DNA of 63,036 nucleotides from Azoarcus sp. (GCA_030656215.1 JAUSOD010000043.1:1-63036), one strand, 5' to 3'. Shown: positions 41,317 to 51,625, counted from the first letter of the stretch. The notes: generated by a model from the sequence alone, not told the origin. Translations and numbers: made by a program.

Positions 41317-42041
41317 GCGAAGTCACTCGAGGCACACTGTACCTGGTGCCGGTAAGCCTGGGCGAAGCCGCATGGACCTCCTTTCTGCCGGCGGCGGTGC
41401 AGCAGCACGCTGCGCGAATCAGCCATTTTGTGGTCGAGAACGCGCGCGCCGCGCGCAGCCATCTGAAACAGATCGACTTCCCCGGGGTGTTGCGGGATAC
41501 CGATATCCAGGAGCTTCCCGCTGAGGCGAACACTGCCGCACTCGACGCCCTGCTCGCCCCCACCCTGCAGGGACTGGATGTCGGACTCATGTCCGACGCC
41601 GGCTGCCCCGCGGTGGCCGACCCCGGTGCCCGCCTGGTTGCGCGTGCCCACGCCCTCGGGATCCGGGTGGTGCCGCTGGTGGGGCCGTCGTCTATCCTGC
41701 TTGGCCTGATGGGCTCGGGCCTCAATGGTCAGAGCTTCGCCTTTCACGGCTATCTGCCGGTAGCGGAGGCCGAGCGCGATGCGCGCGTGCGTGCGCTCGA
41801 GGACGAATCCCGCCGTATCGGCAGGACGCAAATCTTCATCGAGACCCCCTATCGCAACGACCGCATGTTCGAGGCGCTGATCCGCGTCTGCGGCCCGGAT
41901 ACCCGTCTCTGCATCGCCTGCGACCTGACCACGCCGGACGAGCTTCTGCTGACCCGCAGCATCCGCGCCTGGCGCGCGGGCGAGGCGCCGCGGATCACCA
42001 AGCGCCCCGCCCTGTTCCTGCTCCTCGCAAGCGCCAGCTGA
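41313..42041 (+). CDS. SAM-dependent methyltransferase, RsmI/tetrapyrrole-methylase family
   Basis: This 242-residue protein has the family's SAM-binding segments GTLYLVPVSLG, VGLMSDAGCPAVADPGARLV and VVPLVGPSSILLGLMGSG, followed by FAFHGYLP and FIETPYRNDRM. That is the RsmI plan (2'-O-methylation of 16S rRNA C1402), but it is shorter than true RsmI (about 280-300) and sits beside maf instead of in the usual RsmI context, so it may be a paralogue with another target. ATG 41313 overlaps the maf stop (ATGA). It converges with the Rieske gene, 24 nt between stops. Confidence 0.87.
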   Translation: MSEVTRGTLYLVPVSLGEAAWTSFLPAAVQQHAARISHFVVENARAARSHLKQIDFPGVLRDTDIQELPAEANTAALDALLAPTLQGLDVGLMSDAGCPAVADPGARLVARAHALGIRVVPLVGPSSILLGLMGSGLNGQSFAFHGYLPVAEAERDARVRALEDESRRIGRTQIFIETPYRNDRMFEALIRVCGPDTRLCIACDLTTPDELLLTRSIRAWRAGEAPRITKRPALFLLLASAS

Positions 42042-42065
42042 ACCGGGGAGACGTGGCCGCCGCCG

Positions 42066-42428
42066 TCAGACCGCCGACGTCTTCTCCTGCACCAGATAGA
42101 CGTATCCGCCTCGCTCCTCCACAGCAAGGGCGTGTAGTGATGCACCCTTGCACGGGCCCATCAGACAGCGCCCGTTGCGGGGGTCGTAATGCGCGCCGTG
42201 CACCGCACAGATCAGCATGTGGCCGCTCATGTCAAAAAACTTGCCTTCCATCCAGTCCATCTCGACCGGAACATGGGCACAGCGGTTCAGGTAGGCATAC
42301 ACCCGACCGCCATAGCGCACCACGAACGCCGGGCTCGCCTGCCCGCCGTCGCCGAACTCGAAGCGGATACCGTCTCCGCCATCAACCAGTGCGGCCGACG
42401 CGCAGATCAGATGTTGGTCCGCAGCCAT
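42066..42428 (-). CDS. Rieske [2Fe-2S] ferredoxin-like protein
   Basis: This 120-residue stand-alone Rieske protein has both cluster-binding loops: NRCAHVPVE (Cys50, His52) and ICAVHGAHYDP (Cys74, His77). There is no signal or membrane anchor, so it is a soluble cytoplasmic electron carrier of unknown partner. ATG 42428 lies inside the 3' end of gph (22-nt overlap), suggesting coupling in a rluC-gph-Rieske unit. The same trio is common in betaproteobacteria, but its functional link is not known. Confidence 0.9.
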   Translation of the reverse strand: MAADQHLICASAALVDGGDGIRFEFGDGGQASPAFVVRYGGRVYAYLNRCAHVPVEMDWMEGKFFDMSGHMLICAVHGAHYDPRNGRCLMGPCKGASLHALAVEERGGYVYLVQEKTSAV

Positions 42429-43063
42429 GCATCGAGCTCCCGCGGAGTGTCGACACACGCAAGCGGCGCTGCAGTACGCAGGGCATCGGCCGGATGTGCA
42501 CCAAAGGTAACAGCGAGTCCGGACACACCGGCATTCACCGCCATCTGCATGTCGTGCGTGGTGTCACCGATCATCAGCGTTCGCTCCGGCATCACGCCGA
42601 GCTCCGCCATGATCTGCTCCAGCATCGCCGGATGAGGCTTGGAGAAACACTCGTCGCCACAGCGAGTACTGTGAAAGAGGCGCCCGAGCCCTGAATGCTC
42701 CAGCGCACGGTTCAGCCCCGCCCGACTCTTGCCGGTCGCAACCGCCAGCAAGCGGTCCTGCCCGGCCAGCCATTCGATGGTGTCGGCGACACCGGGAAAA
42801 AGTGTGAGTTCGTGATCGGACGACAGGTAGTGATGACGATAACGCTCGACCATGCTCGGGTAGTCCCGCTCCGCCAGCTCCGGCACCGCATGTCGAAGCG
42901 CATCGCCCAAGCCCAGACCGATAACGTAGCGGGCCCGCTCCTCGGTCGGCTCGGGAAGCCCGAGATCGCGACAGGCGGCAACAATCGAGCGCACGATGGC
43001 AGCTGCGGAATCAAGCACCGTGCCGTCCCAGTCAAAGACCACCAGTTCGAACCGTTCAGCCAT
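42407..43063 (-). CDS. HAD-family phosphatase, phosphoglycolate phosphatase-like
   Basis: This 218-residue HAD hydrolase shows motif I VVFDWDGTVLDS (nucleophile Asp), motif II LLAVATGKSR, motif III Lys in CFSKPHPAMLEQ, and motif IV MIGDTTHDMQMA. The alpha-helical cap between motifs I and II is of the Gph type. The substrate may be 2-phosphoglycolate or another small phosphomonoester; sequence alone does not decide. It overlaps rluC by 8 nt upstream and the Rieske gene by 22 nt downstream. Confidence 0.9.
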   Translation of the reverse strand: MAERFELVVFDWDGTVLDSAAAIVRSIVAACRDLGLPEPTEERARYVIGLGLGDALRHAVPELAERDYPSMVERYRHHYLSSDHELTLFPGVADTIEWLAGQDRLLAVATGKSRAGLNRALEHSGLGRLFHSTRCGDECFSKPHPAMLEQIMAELGVMPERTLMIGDTTHDMQMAVNAGVSGLAVTFGAHPADALRTAAPLACVDTPRELDAWLRTNI

Positions 43064-44012
43064 TGCTTTCCGGCTCCCGCGCGTTCAGCCGGTCGATGAA
43101 CTGCTGCAACTCCGGCGGCAGCGGTGCCTCGAATGTGAGCGTTTCGCCGCTCAACGGGTGGGTGAAACTCAGTCTTGCTGCGTGCAGGAACATGCGTTTG
43201 AGTCCTTCTGCTTCGAGCGCCTTGTTCAGGGCGAAGTCACCATACTTGTCGTCTCCGCACAGCGGAAACCCAAGGTGGGCGAGATGTACCCGGATCTGAT
43301 GCGTGCGTCCGCTCTTCAGTTCCACCTCGACAAGACTGAAGCGTTTCCAGCGCTGCACCAGGCGCACGATGCTGTGCGACGGCTTGCCGTCCGGACTGAC
43401 CCGCACCCTGCGCTCCCCCTCGGGGGTCAGGTACTTGTAGAGCGGCGCCTTCACGTGCTGGACAGGGTTGGTCCAGCGCCCGGGCACCAGGGTCAGATAG
43501 CGCTTCTCCATCGCCCCATCACGCATCATGTCGTGAAGTACCGTAAGCGCAGAACGCTTCTTGGCCACGATGAGCAAGCCTGAAGTGTCGCGATCGAGAC
43601 GATGCGCGAGTTCAAGCATGCGCAATTCAGGGCGCTGTATGCGCAGCTGCTCGATCACGCCAAAGCTGATGCCGCTGCCGCCATGTACCGCCTTGCCAGA
43701 GGGCTTGTCGATCACCAGCAGTGCATCGTCTTCGAAAACCACCGGCAGCGCCTTGCCCGGAGGGGGCGGGTTCGATTGCGTGGATTCCGACACCCGCATC
43801 GGCGGAATGCGGATCTCGTCGCCGATCGCCAGACGGTAGGTTTGCTGCACCCGCCCGCCATTGACGCGCACCTCGCCGCTGCGCAGGATGCGATAGACGT
43901 GGCTCTTGGGCACCCCTTTTGCAATCCGCATCAGGTAGTTGTCGATGCGCTGACCCGCCGCGGATTCATCGATCCGCTCGTGCCGCACCGCAATCGCTTT
44001 GCCTTGAATCAT
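43056..44012 (-). CDS. rluC: 23S rRNA pseudouridine synthase RluC
   Basis: RluC makes pseudouridines 955, 2504 and 2580 in E. coli 23S rRNA. The 318-residue protein has an N-terminal S4 domain (GQRIDNYLMRIAKGVPKSHV) and the RluA-family core with catalytic Asp140 in AHRLDRDTSGLL and GRTHQIRVHLAHLGFPL. The divergent position next to rne is as in E. coli and supports RluC over RluD. Two adjacent ATG codons exist (44015, 44012); the second is taken because AGG lies too close to the first. Confidence 0.95.
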   Translation of the reverse strand: MIQGKAIAVRHERIDESAAGQRIDNYLMRIAKGVPKSHVYRILRSGEVRVNGGRVQQTYRLAIGDEIRIPPMRVSESTQSNPPPPGKALPVVFEDDALLVIDKPSGKAVHGGSGISFGVIEQLRIQRPELRMLELAHRLDRDTSGLLIVAKKRSALTVLHDMMRDGAMEKRYLTLVPGRWTNPVQHVKAPLYKYLTPEGERRVRVSPDGKPSHSIVRLVQRWKRFSLVEVELKSGRTHQIRVHLAHLGFPLCGDDKYGDFALNKALEAEGLKRMFLHAARLSFTHPLSGETLTFEAPLPPELQQFIDRLNAREPESNG

Positions 44013-44015
44013 CAT

Positions 44016-44429
44016 CCTGAAATATACTTCCGTGCGGTTGATTCCGGTTGCGGTCGGCATCCCCTCGCGCCACAAGGCGGTGGAGGATGGACGACGATGA
44101 GCCCGCACGAGCGCTCCCGGAAAACCGTAGCGTGCCACACGTAGCCCATAAAGGGCGCCGATGGTAACGCAATCGACAAACTTCTACATACCCATCCAGC
44201 CTCGCGGTTGGATTTAGACGCGCAACACACAAGCAGGATCAAATGATCCTGCCGGCAGGTCCGAGGACCATCGCGGGCAGGAACAAGAGAATATCGACCA
44301 GCCGACCCATCACAGCCCTTAATCAACCACCGGATGTAAGTAGCCTTACCCAACTGCTCCTGAACCCGGAGAGCGCGATGGTGCGCGCCGTTCGTCCTGC
44401 CCGTGTGGATTGCGCGGGAGACGATCTAA
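44016..44429 (+). promoter_or_regulatory. 414-bp divergent region between rluC and rne, including the rne leader
   Basis: No gene is supported here. It must hold promoters for both rluC and rne, though no strong consensus boxes stand out. The rne part is long and contains a stable hairpin at 44233-44252. RNase E binding site GGAGA (44417-44421, Shine-Dalgarno) lies eight nt before the start codon. A long structured leader is where E. coli RNase E autoregulates; the same is inferred here. Confidence 0.5.
44233..44252 (+). promoter_or_regulatory. Hairpin in the rne leader
   Basis: GCAGGATC-AAAT-GATCCTGC forms an 8-bp perfect stem with a tetraloop, about 180 nt before the rne start codon, with no U tract after it. 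It may be a structural element sensed by RNase E in autoregulation. Confidence 0.5.
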
Positions 44430-47426
44430 ATGAAGCGCATGCTTTTCAATGCGACGCAGGCCGAAGAACTTCGCGTCGCGATCGTGGACGGTCAGAAACT
44501 GATCGATCTCGATATCGAATCGGCCAACAAGGAAGAACGCAAGAGCAACATCTACAAGGCGGTCATCACCCGCCTCGAGCCCAGCCTCGAGGCCGCCTTT
44601 GTCGATTACGGCGCTGAGCGCCACGGTTTCCTGCCGTTCAAGGAAATCTCGCGTTCTTATTTTCAGCCCGGCGTGGATGCAAGCAAGGCCAGCATCAAGG
44701 AAGCCCTGCGCGAAGGCCAGGAGCTGATCGTTCAGGTCGAGAAGGACGAGCGCGGCAACAAGGGTGCAGCGCTCACCACCTATATCTCGCTCGCCGGCCG
44801 TTACCTCGTGCTGATGCCGAACAACCCGCGCGGCGGCGGTGTATCGCGTCGCGTCGAAGGTGACGAGCGCGCCGAACTGCGTGAAGTCATGGATCAGCTC
44901 GACGTACCGTCGGGCATGAGCCTGATCGCCCGTACCGCGGCGATCGGCCGTGGCGCCGAAGAACTGCAGTGGGACCTGAACTACCTGATGCAGCTGTGGA
45001 CCGCGATCGAGGGCGCTGCCCAAGGGCAAACCGGCGCTTTCCTGATCTACCAGGAAGGCAGTCTGGTGATCCGTGCGATCCGCGACTACTTCCAGCCCGA
45101 CATCGGCGAGATCCTGATCGACACCGACGAGATTCACGAGCAGGCCCATCAGTTCATGGCCCACGTGATGCCCGGCAACGTGAACCGGATCAAGCGTTAC
45201 CACGACGACGTGCCGCTGTTCTCGCGCTTCCAGATCGAGCACCAGATCGAATCCGCGTACTCGCGTCAGGTCGGCCTGCCCTCGGGTGGCGCCGTTGTCA
45301 TCGATCACACCGAAGCACTGGTATCGGTTGACGTCAACTCCGGCCGCGCCACCAAGGGCGCTGACATCGAGGAAACGGCTTTCCGCACCAACCTCGAGGC
45401 AGCCGACGAGATCGCCCGCCAGCTGCGCCTGCGCGACCTCGGCGGCCTGATCGTGATCGACTTCATCGACATGGAGTCGCAGAAGAACCAGCGCGAGGTC
45501 GAGAACCGCCTGCGCGACGCCCTGCGCCACGACCGCGCCCGCGTACAGACCGGCAAGATCAGTCGCTTCGGCCTGCTCGAGCTGTCGCGTCAGCGCTTGC
45601 GTCCGGCACTGGCCGAGACCAGCTACATCACCTGCCCGCGCTGTAACGGCACGGGTCACATCCGCAGCACCGAATCGTCGGCGTTGCACATCATCCGCAT
45701 CCTCGAAGAGGAAGCAATGAAGGACAACACCGGCGCCGTGCATCTGCAGGTACCGGTCGATGTCGCCACCTTCCTGCTCAACGAGAAGCGGGTCGACATC
45801 GCCCGCATCGAGTTCCGCCACAAGGTGCAGCTGATCATCGTCCCGAACCGTCACATGGAAACGCCGGCGCACGAAATCATCCGCCTGCGTCACGACCAGT
45901 TGAACGTGGAAGACATCGCGCTCGCCAGCTATCAGATGGTGCAGCAGCCGGTCGCCTCCGAAGCCGGCATGCCGGTCAAGGAAAGCGACAAGCCGGTTCG
46001 TCAGGAAGCCGCGGTGAAGGGCATCTCGGCCTCCCAGCCAGCGCCGATCGTCGAGCACCGCAGCCAGGCCGATGTGCCTGCACCGGTCGTTGCACCCGCA
46101 TCCAAAGGCCTGCTCGCCCGCATCATCGGCTGGTTCAGTTCGGAAAAGACACCCGAAGCAGCGCCACAACCGGTCGTGGAAGCCGCGCCCAAGCGCGAGA
46201 CCCGTGGTCGGGGCGAGCGTGGCGGCAGTGGCCGCAGCAGCAGCGGTCGTAACGGACGTCGTGACGGCCCGCGCAGCGAACGCGGCGAGCGCCCTGAGGG
46301 TGACGGTGGTAATGGCCGCAATACCGCACGCGCCGAACGTGCGGATAGCGTCGAACGCGAAAAACCGCAGCGCCAGCCTCAAGAGAAGCAGGAGCGCGGA
46401 GAACGCGTGGAGCGCACGGATCGCGCCGAAGAAAGTGGCGGTCGCAACCGTGGTCGTGGGCGTCAGCGCCAGCCCCGTCAGGAAGACACGGACAAGGCAG
46501 CCGAAGCCAGCGTCGAACTGATGGCCATCGGTGCGGTTGCTGCGGAAGCCGCAGCTGCAATCGAGACACCTGCCACCGAGGCACCTGCGTCCGAAGAAGG
46601 CACGCCGGAGAAACGTCGTCGTCGCAGCCGCGGTCGTCGTGATCGTCGCCCGGGCGAGGCTCAGGAAAGCGGGGATCTGCAGGCAGAATCCGAATCGCAG
46701 ACCACCGAGCGCGAAGACCTGGGTGATACGGCGATGCTTGCTGCGGCAGAAACCTCGATGGAGGCTGCACCGGTCAGTGTTGACGCAAGCACTGCACCGC
46801 TTGAACCCGCCGCGGTCGCCACCGAGTTGCCCGTCGCCGCTGAGCTGCAGGTTGTTGCCGAGTTGCCGGTTGCCGTTGAACCGTCAGTTGAGTCCGAGCC
46901 GGTCCAGGTCGCCGTCGTTGCCGAGCCTGCTCCGATGCCGGTGCCAGTCGCCGCGGTCGAATCCGTGCAGCAGACGTTTGCACCCGAGCCGATTGTTGCC
47001 GAAACTCAGCTTGTCGAACCCCAAGTAGCCGAACCTGAGCAGCTTGCATCCCCGGTGGAAAAGGCCGCGACCGTGGCGTACGAGCCCGAGCCCGTCTCGC
47101 AAGTCGTCGTCGAAACGGCCCCACTGGCTGAAGTTTCCGAGCCCGAGGCCCTTGCGGTGGAGGCCCCGTTCGTCGCCGAACCCACACCGATCGTGCCGGA
47201 AGCGGTGGCACCGACGGCAGGGGAGCTTCCCGTGCAAGCCGTAAGCGCACCGATCGACATGACCGGTGCGCTCGAAGAGGTCGGGCTGGAGATGGTTGAG
47301 ACCAGTCAGGAGAAGAAGGCGAGCTTCGGTACCGGCGCGCCGGAACCCCAGCGGCTGGGCCGCAAGCCACGTAGTGCGGCAGTGGTGATCGAAGAGCCGC
47401 TGCAACAGGTCGAAACCCAGAAGTAA
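44430..47426 (+). CDS. rne: Ribonuclease E
   Basis: RNase E is the main endonuclease of mRNA decay and of rRNA and tRNA processing. The 998-residue protein has an S1 domain (about residues 39-120), catalytic acids in [13 protein letters not shown] and [11 protein letters not shown], and the Zn-link CPRCNGTG (Cys402/Cys405). After residue 520 it is disordered. Residues about 561-574 ([13 protein letters not shown]) look like the amphipathic membrane-targeting helix. An Arg/Gly/Glu-rich RNA-binding stretch follows (about 590-690), then a long Ala/Glu/Pro/Val-rich tail. GGAGA precedes the ATG. A 678-codon antisense frame across it is a shadow. Confidence 0.97.
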   Translation: MKRMLFNATQAEELRVAIVDGQKLIDLDIESANKEERKSNIYKAVITRLEPSLEAAFVDYGAERHGFLPFKEISRSYFQPGVDASKASIKEALREGQELIVQVEKDERGNKGAALTTYISLAGRYLVLMPNNPRGGGVSRRVEGDERAELREVMDQLDVPSGMSLIARTAAIGRGAEELQWDLNYLMQLWTAIEGAAQGQTGAFLIYQEGSLVIRAIRDYFQPDIGEILIDTDEIHEQAHQFMAHVMPGNVNRIKRYHDDVPLFSRFQIEHQIESAYSRQVGLPSGGAVVIDHTEALVSVDVNSGRATKGADIEETAFRTNLEAADEIARQLRLRDLGGLIVIDFIDMESQKNQREVENRLRDALRHDRARVQTGKISRFGLLELSRQRLRPALAETSYITCPRCNGTGHIRSTESSALHIIRILEEEAMKDNTGAVHLQVPVDVATFLLNEKRVDIARIEFRHKVQLIIVPNRHMETPAHEIIRLRHDQLNVEDIALASYQMVQQPVASEAGMPVKESDKPVRQEAAVKGISASQPAPIVEHRSQADVPAPVVAPASKGLLARIIGWFSSEKTPEAAPQPVVEAAPKRETRGRGERGGSGRSSSGRNGRRDGPRSERGERPEGDGGNGRNTARAERADSVEREKPQRQPQEKQERGERVERTDRAEESGGRNRGRGRQRQPRQEDTDKAAEASVELMAIGAVAAEAAAAIETPATEAPASEEGTPEKRRRRSRGRRDRRPGEAQESGDLQAESESQTTEREDLGDTAMLAAAETSMEAAPVSVDASTAPLEPAAVATELPVAAELQVVAELPVAVEPSVESEPVQVAVVAEPAPMPVPVAAVESVQQTFAPEPIVAETQLVEPQVAEPEQLASPVEKAATVAYEPEPVSQVVVETAPLAEVSEPEALAVEAPFVAEPTPIVPEAVAPTAGELPVQAVSAPIDMTGALEEVGLEMVETSQEKKASFGTGAPEPQRLGRKPRSAAVVIEEPLQQVETQK

Positions 47427-47468
47427 GCACCCGCCTTGCGATCGATCGCGATCGTAAGGCAAAAAATG

Positions 47469-47514
47469 CTGGCCGCCCCCCGGGACTGATCTCGAGGGCG
47501 GCCAGTTTGTTTGT
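47469..47514. terminator. Bidirectional terminator between rne and the phosphatase gene
   Basis: CTGGCCGCCC (47469-47478) pairs with GGGCGGCCAG (47496-47505). TTTGTTTGT follows on the plus strand, and on the minus strand the stem is followed by CA and TTTTTT. It serves converging rne and the low-molecular-weight phosphatase. Confidence 0.88.
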
Positions 47515-47526
47515 AGCGCTACGTTC

Positions 47527-47997
47527 TCAGCCCGGATTCGCCAGTTTTTTCAGCAACCCATCCACACCCTGCTCGCACAGATCGAGCACGAACTCAAAGC
47601 CGTTCGGCCCGCCGTAGTACGGATCGGGCACCTCCTCCTCCGCTACGCCGTCGGCAAAGTCCAGAAACAGCCGGACCTTGACCCGGTACACCTCGGGGCA
47701 GTTTCGTACCATTTGCTCAAGGTGCCCGCGGTCCATCGCCAGCAACAGATCAAAGCGCTGGAAGTCCACCGCCTCGAGCTTGCGCGCCCTGATGGGAGTA
47801 AGGTCGTAGCCTCGCTGCGCCGCCACCTTGCGGCTGCGCGGGTCAGGTGGCTCACCCGCGTGATAGCCCAAGGTTCCGGCGGAGTCCACTTCGATCAGCG
47901 ACTCGAGCCCTCCGGTGGTAATGAAGTGGCGCGCAACCCCTTCCGCCGTGGGCGATCGGCATATGTTTCCCGTACACACAAAAAGCACCCGCTTCAT
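47527..47997 (-). CDS. Low-molecular-weight protein-tyrosine phosphatase
   Basis: This 156-residue protein has the active-site loop VCTGNICRSPTAEG (CX5R with Cys8 and Arg14) and the general-acid loop VPDPYYGG, the two definitive features of the family. Substrates could be tyrosine kinases of polysaccharide export (Wzb-like) or arginine-phosphate/other targets, but no kinase or capsule gene is nearby, so the role is open. It is a single gene between rne and uvrB, sharing the terminator with rne. Confidence 0.94.
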   Translation of the reverse strand: MKRVLFVCTGNICRSPTAEGVARHFITTGGLESLIEVDSAGTLGYHAGEPPDPRSRKVAAQRGYDLTPIRARKLEAVDFQRFDLLLAMDRGHLEQMVRNCPEVYRVKVRLFLDFADGVAEEEVPDPYYGGPNGFEFVLDLCEQGVDGLLKKLANPG

Positions 47998-48013
47998 CTC
48001 CCTCTCTCCCTAT

Positions 48014-48045
48014 TGTTGCCGTGCTTCCCTACGTGTTGCCGTGCT
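48014..48045. repeat. Imperfect tandem duplication at the uvrB stop
   Basis: TGTTGCCGTGCT occurs at 48014-48025 and again at 48034-48045, a spacing of 20 nt. The second copy encodes the last residues of UvrB; the first lies just beyond the stop codon. Confidence 0.8.
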
Positions 48046-50101
48046 GATCCGCGCCAAACGCTCTTTCGCGCAGACGGAACAACTCGTCCCGTGCTGCGGC
48101 GGCTTTCTCGAACTCGAGATTGCGCGCGTGATCCTGCATCTCTTTTTCCAGCTTCTTGATGGTCCGTGCAAGTACCTTCTCGTCCATCAGCGCGTAGTCT
48201 GCACGAGCCTCCGCCGCAACTGAAGCACGCTTTTGATCGTCGACCGAATAGACCCCGTCGATGATGTCCTTGATCCGCTTGGTGACCGTGCGCGGCACGA
48301 TGCCGTTGGCTTCGTTGAACGCTATCTGCTTGGTGCGCCGCCGCTCGGTTTCGCCCATCGCCAGGCGCATCGAATTGGTGATGCGGTCCGCATACAGGAT
48401 TGCGGTGCCGTTGATGTGGCGTGCCGCCCGGCCGATGGTCTGGATCAGCGAGCGCTCCGAACGCAGAAAGCCCTCCTTGTCCGCATCGAGGATGGTGACC
48501 AGCGACACCTCGGGAATATCCAGCCCCTCGCGCAGCAGGTTGATCCCGACCAGCACATCGAACTCGCCCAGGCGCAGGTCGCGGATGATCTCCACCCGCT
48601 CCACCGTATCGATGTCCGAGTGCAGGTAGCGCACCCGGATACCGTTCTCGCTCAGGTAGTCGGTCAGGTCCTCGGCCATGCGCTTGGTCAGCACGGTGAC
48701 CAGGATGCGCTCCTGCACCGCGGTACGCTTCTTGATCTCGCCCAGCAGATCGTCCACCTGGGTGGTGGCCGGACGGACCTCGACCATCGGGTCGATCAGT
48801 CCGGTGGGCCGTACCACCTGCTCCACCACCTGGCCCTGATGCTCGGCCTCGTACGCGGCGGGCGTGGCGGACACGAAGATGGATTGCGGCATCAGGCGCT
48901 CGAACTCGTCGAATTTCAGCGGCCGGTTGTCCAGCGCCGACGGCAGCCGGAAGCCGTAATTGACCAGATTTTCCTTGCGCGAGCGGTCGCCCTTGTACAT
49001 GCCACCCACCTGACCGATCGACACATGCGACTCGTCGATGAACATCAGCGCATCGGCCGGCAGATAGTCGATCAGGGTCGGCGGCGGCTCGCCCGGCCCA
49101 CGTCCGGACAGGTGCCGCGAGTAGTTCTCGATGCCCTTGCAGAAGCCCATCTCGTTGAGCATCTCGAGATCGAAGCGGGTGCGCTGCTCGATACGCTGCG
49201 CCTCGACCAGCTTGCCGTCTTCGTGAAATTGCTTCACCCGCAGGTTCAGTTCTTCCTTGATCGCCTCTATCGCCTTCAACACCGTGCCGCGCGGGGTCAC
49301 ATAGTGGCTCGAGGGATACACCGTGAAGCGCCCCAGCTTTTGCCGCAGCTGCCCGGTCAGCGGATCGAACAGGGTGAGGTGCTCGACCTCGTCGTCGAAC
49401 AGTTCGATCCGGATCGCCAGCTCGGCGTTCTCGGACGGAAACACGTCGATCACATCGCCGCGCACGCGAAACGTCCCTCGGCGGAAATCGATATCCGAGC
49501 GTGTGTACTGCATCGCTACCAGACGCTGGATGAGGTCACGATGGGCCACCCGCTCGCCCTCGCGCAGATGCAGAATCATGGCGTGGTAATCGACCGGGTC
49601 GCCGATACCGTAGATGCACGACACCGTGGCCACGATCACCACGTCGCGCCGCTCCATCAGGCTCTTGGTGGCCGACAGGCGCATCTGCTCGATATGCTCG
49701 TTGATCGACGAGTCCTTCTCGATGAACAGGTCGCGCGAGGGAACATAGGCTTCTGGCTGGTAGTAATCGTAGTAACTGAAGAAGTACTCGACCTCGTTCT
49801 CGGGCAGGAACTCGCGAAACTCGGCATAGAGCTGTGCCGCCAGCGTCTTGTTCGGCGCCAGCACCAGCGCCGGCCGGCCCATGGTGGCAATGACGTTGGC
49901 CATGGTGTAGGTCTTGCCCGACCCGGTCACCCCGAGCAGGGTCTGATACATCAGCCCGTCCGTCACCCCTTCGATCAGCTTGGCGATCGCCTGGGGTTGG
50001 TCGCCCGCGGGTGGAAAGGGACGGTGCAGCCGGAACGGACTGCCGTCGAAGGTGACGATGTCTGTCTTGCTCGCCGAAACACTGTCGCCTGGACTCTGCA
50101 T
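48029..50101 (-). CDS. uvrB: Excinuclease ABC subunit B
   Basis: UvrB is the damage-verifying helicase-like subunit of nucleotide excision repair. The 690-residue protein has Walker [15 protein letters not shown], the beta-hairpin region [16 protein letters not shown], helicase motif [13 protein letters not shown], motif [17 protein letters not shown], and the C-terminal UVR domain ([19 protein letters not shown]) that binds UvrC. ATG 50101 is taken because the conserved N-terminus follows; the frame is open 51 codons further. No LexA-type box was recognised in the upstream gap. It is divergent from the aminotransferase gene. Confidence 0.98.
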   Translation of the reverse strand: MQSPGDSVSASKTDIVTFDGSPFRLHRPFPPAGDQPQAIAKLIEGVTDGLMYQTLLGVTGSGKTYTMANVIATMGRPALVLAPNKTLAAQLYAEFREFLPENEVEYFFSYYDYYQPEAYVPSRDLFIEKDSSINEHIEQMRLSATKSLMERRDVVIVATVSCIYGIGDPVDYHAMILHLREGERVAHRDLIQRLVAMQYTRSDIDFRRGTFRVRGDVIDVFPSENAELAIRIELFDDEVEHLTLFDPLTGQLRQKLGRFTVYPSSHYVTPRGTVLKAIEAIKEELNLRVKQFHEDGKLVEAQRIEQRTRFDLEMLNEMGFCKGIENYSRHLSGRGPGEPPPTLIDYLPADALMFIDESHVSIGQVGGMYKGDRSRKENLVNYGFRLPSALDNRPLKFDEFERLMPQSIFVSATPAAYEAEHQGQVVEQVVRPTGLIDPMVEVRPATTQVDDLLGEIKKRTAVQERILVTVLTKRMAEDLTDYLSENGIRVRYLHSDIDTVERVEIIRDLRLGEFDVLVGINLLREGLDIPEVSLVTILDADKEGFLRSERSLIQTIGRAARHINGTAILYADRITNSMRLAMGETERRRTKQIAFNEANGIVPRTVTKRIKDIIDGVYSVDDQKRASVAAEARADYALMDEKVLARTIKKLEKEMQDHARNLEFEKAAAARDELFRLRERAFGADQHGNT

Positions 50102-50244
50102 GCTAGAATTTCCGATTGTTTCGACTGGTGGCCGATACTGCGCCCTCAGCCCGGGCAAACACCGATTATTTCCCAAATCGCACGTCAAGGCACGGTCTGT
50201 TTCCGTGCGGGCGGGCGAGAACCCAAAGTGCAACTGGAGTCCAC

Positions 50245-51447
50245 ATGTCTGCATCGATCTTCGCCGCCGTCGAACTGGCGCCCCGTGACCCGATCCTCGG
50301 CCTCAACGAGTCCTTCAACGCTGACACGCGCGCCGAGAAGGTGAACCTTGGCGTGGGTGTGTACTACGACGACAACGGCAAGATTCCGCTATTGGCCGCA
50401 GTCCGTGCCGCCGAGAAAACCCGTCTCGAAGCTCAGCCGCCGCGCGGCTACCAGCCGATCGAAGGCCCGGCCACCTACAACAATGCCGTGCAGAACCTGC
50501 TGCTGGGCAAGGATTCCGAGCTCATCGCCAACGGTCAGGTCGTCACCATCGAAGCCCTCGGCGGTACCGGCGCGCTCAAGGTCGGGGCCGATTATCTCAA
50601 GCGCCTCGTTCCGGGCGCCACCGTATACATCTCCGACCCGAGCTGGGAAAACCACCGCGCGCTGTTCGAGTCCGCCGGCTTCCCGGTCGACAACTACCCG
50701 TACTACGACGCAGCCACGCGCGGCGTAAACTTCGCCGGCATGAAGGCCAAGCTCGACAGCCTGCCCGCGGGCTCGGTCATCGTGCTGCACGCCTGCTGCC
50801 ACAACCCGACCGGTGCCGACCTGTCCGACGCGCAATGGACGGAAGTCGTTGACGCCTGCCGCAACCGCGGCCTGATCCCCTTCCTTGACATGGCCTACCA
50901 GGGCTTTGCCGACGGTATCGAAGCCGACGCCGTCGCGGTGCGCGCCTTCTCCGCCAGCGGACTTCAGTTCTTCGTGTCCAGCTCGTTCTCGAAGAGCTTC
51001 TCGCTCTACGGCGAGCGCGTCGGCGCACTGTCGATCATCACCGCCAGCAAGGAAGAAAGCGGCCGCGTGCTGTCGCAGGTCAAGCGCGTCATCCGCACCA
51101 ACTACTCCAACCCGCCGATTCACGGCGGCGCCATCGTGGCCGCGGTGCTGAACTCCCCCGAACTGCGTCAGTTGTGGGAAGACGAACTCGCCGGCATGCG
51201 CGATCGCATCCGCGCCATGCGCACCGGCCTCGTCACCGAACTGAAGGCCGCCGGGGTGGCACAGGACTTCTCCTTCGTGATCAAGCAGCGCGGCATGTTC
51301 TCCTACACCGGCCTCACCGCGGCGCAGGTCGAACGGCTGAAGAGCGAGTTCGGCATCTACGCCGTGTCGACCGGCCGCATCTGCCTTGCCGCGCTCAACA
51401 CGAAGAACATCGGCTACGTGGCCAAGGCAATCGCGACCGTGGTTTGA
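50245..51447 (+). CDS. Aromatic amino acid/aspartate aminotransferase (class I, AspC/TyrB type)
   Basis: This 400-residue PLP enzyme transfers amino groups between aspartate or aromatic amino acids and 2-oxoglutarate. It has the family features [40 protein letters not shown] and the PLP lysine Lys250 in [16 protein letters not shown], with the substrate-carboxylate Arg in [13 protein letters not shown]. AspC and TyrB cannot be separated by eye. GGAG precedes ATG 50245 by six nt. It is followed by a strong hairpin and then tRNA-Asn. Confidence 0.93.
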   Translation: MSASIFAAVELAPRDPILGLNESFNADTRAEKVNLGVGVYYDDNGKIPLLAAVRAAEKTRLEAQPPRGYQPIEGPATYNNAVQNLLLGKDSELIANGQVVTIEALGGTGALKVGADYLKRLVPGATVYISDPSWENHRALFESAGFPVDNYPYYDAATRGVNFAGMKAKLDSLPAGSVIVLHACCHNPTGADLSDAQWTEVVDACRNRGLIPFLDMAYQGFADGIEADAVAVRAFSASGLQFFVSSSFSKSFSLYGERVGALSIITASKEESGRVLSQVKRVIRTNYSNPPIHGGAIVAAVLNSPELRQLWEDELAGMRDRIRAMRTGLVTELKAAGVAQDFSFVIKQRGMFSYTGLTAAQVERLKSEFGIYAVSTGRICLAALNTKNIGYVAKAIATVV

Positions 51448-51456
51448 GCCTGACCC

Positions 51457-51496
51457 GGAAGCAGCCGCAGCTCACACAAAAATTGCGGCTGTTTCC
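51457..51496 (+). terminator. Hairpin terminator after the aminotransferase gene
   Basis: GGAAGCAGCCGCA (51457-51469) pairs with TGCGGCTGTTTCC (51484-51496) over 13 bp including one G-U, with a 14-nt loop. The following U tract is weak, so efficiency is uncertain. The stem abuts the tRNA promoter. Confidence 0.6.
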
Positions 51497-51525
51497 TTGA
51501 CGAAAAGGCGCGCCCTGCCTACAAT
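51497..51525 (+). promoter_or_regulatory. tRNA-Asn promoter
   Basis: TTGACG (51497-51502), a 17-nt spacer and TACAAT (51520-51525) form a near-consensus sigma-70 promoter. A GC-rich discriminator (GCGCGCC) follows, as in stringently controlled stable-RNA promoters. The expected start is about 6 nt before the tRNA. Confidence 0.82.
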
Positions 51526-51537
51526 GCGCGCCTCTGT

Positions 51538-51613
51538 TCCTCGATAGCTCAGTTGGTAGAGCGCCGGACTGTTAATCCGTAGGTCCCTGGTTCGAGCCCA
51601 GGTCGAGGAGCCA
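51538..51613 (+). tRNA. tRNA-Asn (anticodon GTT)
   Basis: The 76-nt gene folds as a standard tRNA. The acceptor stem TCCTCGA pairs with TCGAGGA, the D-arm contains AGCTCAGTTGGTAGAGC, and the anticodon GTT is at 51571-51573. The T-loop is GGTTCGAGCC, the discriminator is G and CCA is encoded. It has its own promoter and a downstream terminator. Protein-coding frames crossing it are artefacts. Asn tRNA genes are common integration sites, and accessory genes begin right after it. Confidence 0.98.
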
Positions 51614-51625
51614 GTAATACCAAGC

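Noticed and set aside
44346-46382. 678-codon antisense frame across rne
   Set aside because: Low-complexity translation (runs of Ala, Thr, Asp, Arg) and no ribosome-binding signal; shadow of RNase E.
50102-50244. LexA/SOS box controlling uvrB
   Set aside because: No CTG-N10-CAG arrangement of convincing quality was found in the divergent gap.
48233-50344. 703-codon plus-strand frame across uvrB
   Set aside because: Opposite strand to a textbook UvrB with all helicase motifs; translation lacks any recognisable fold.
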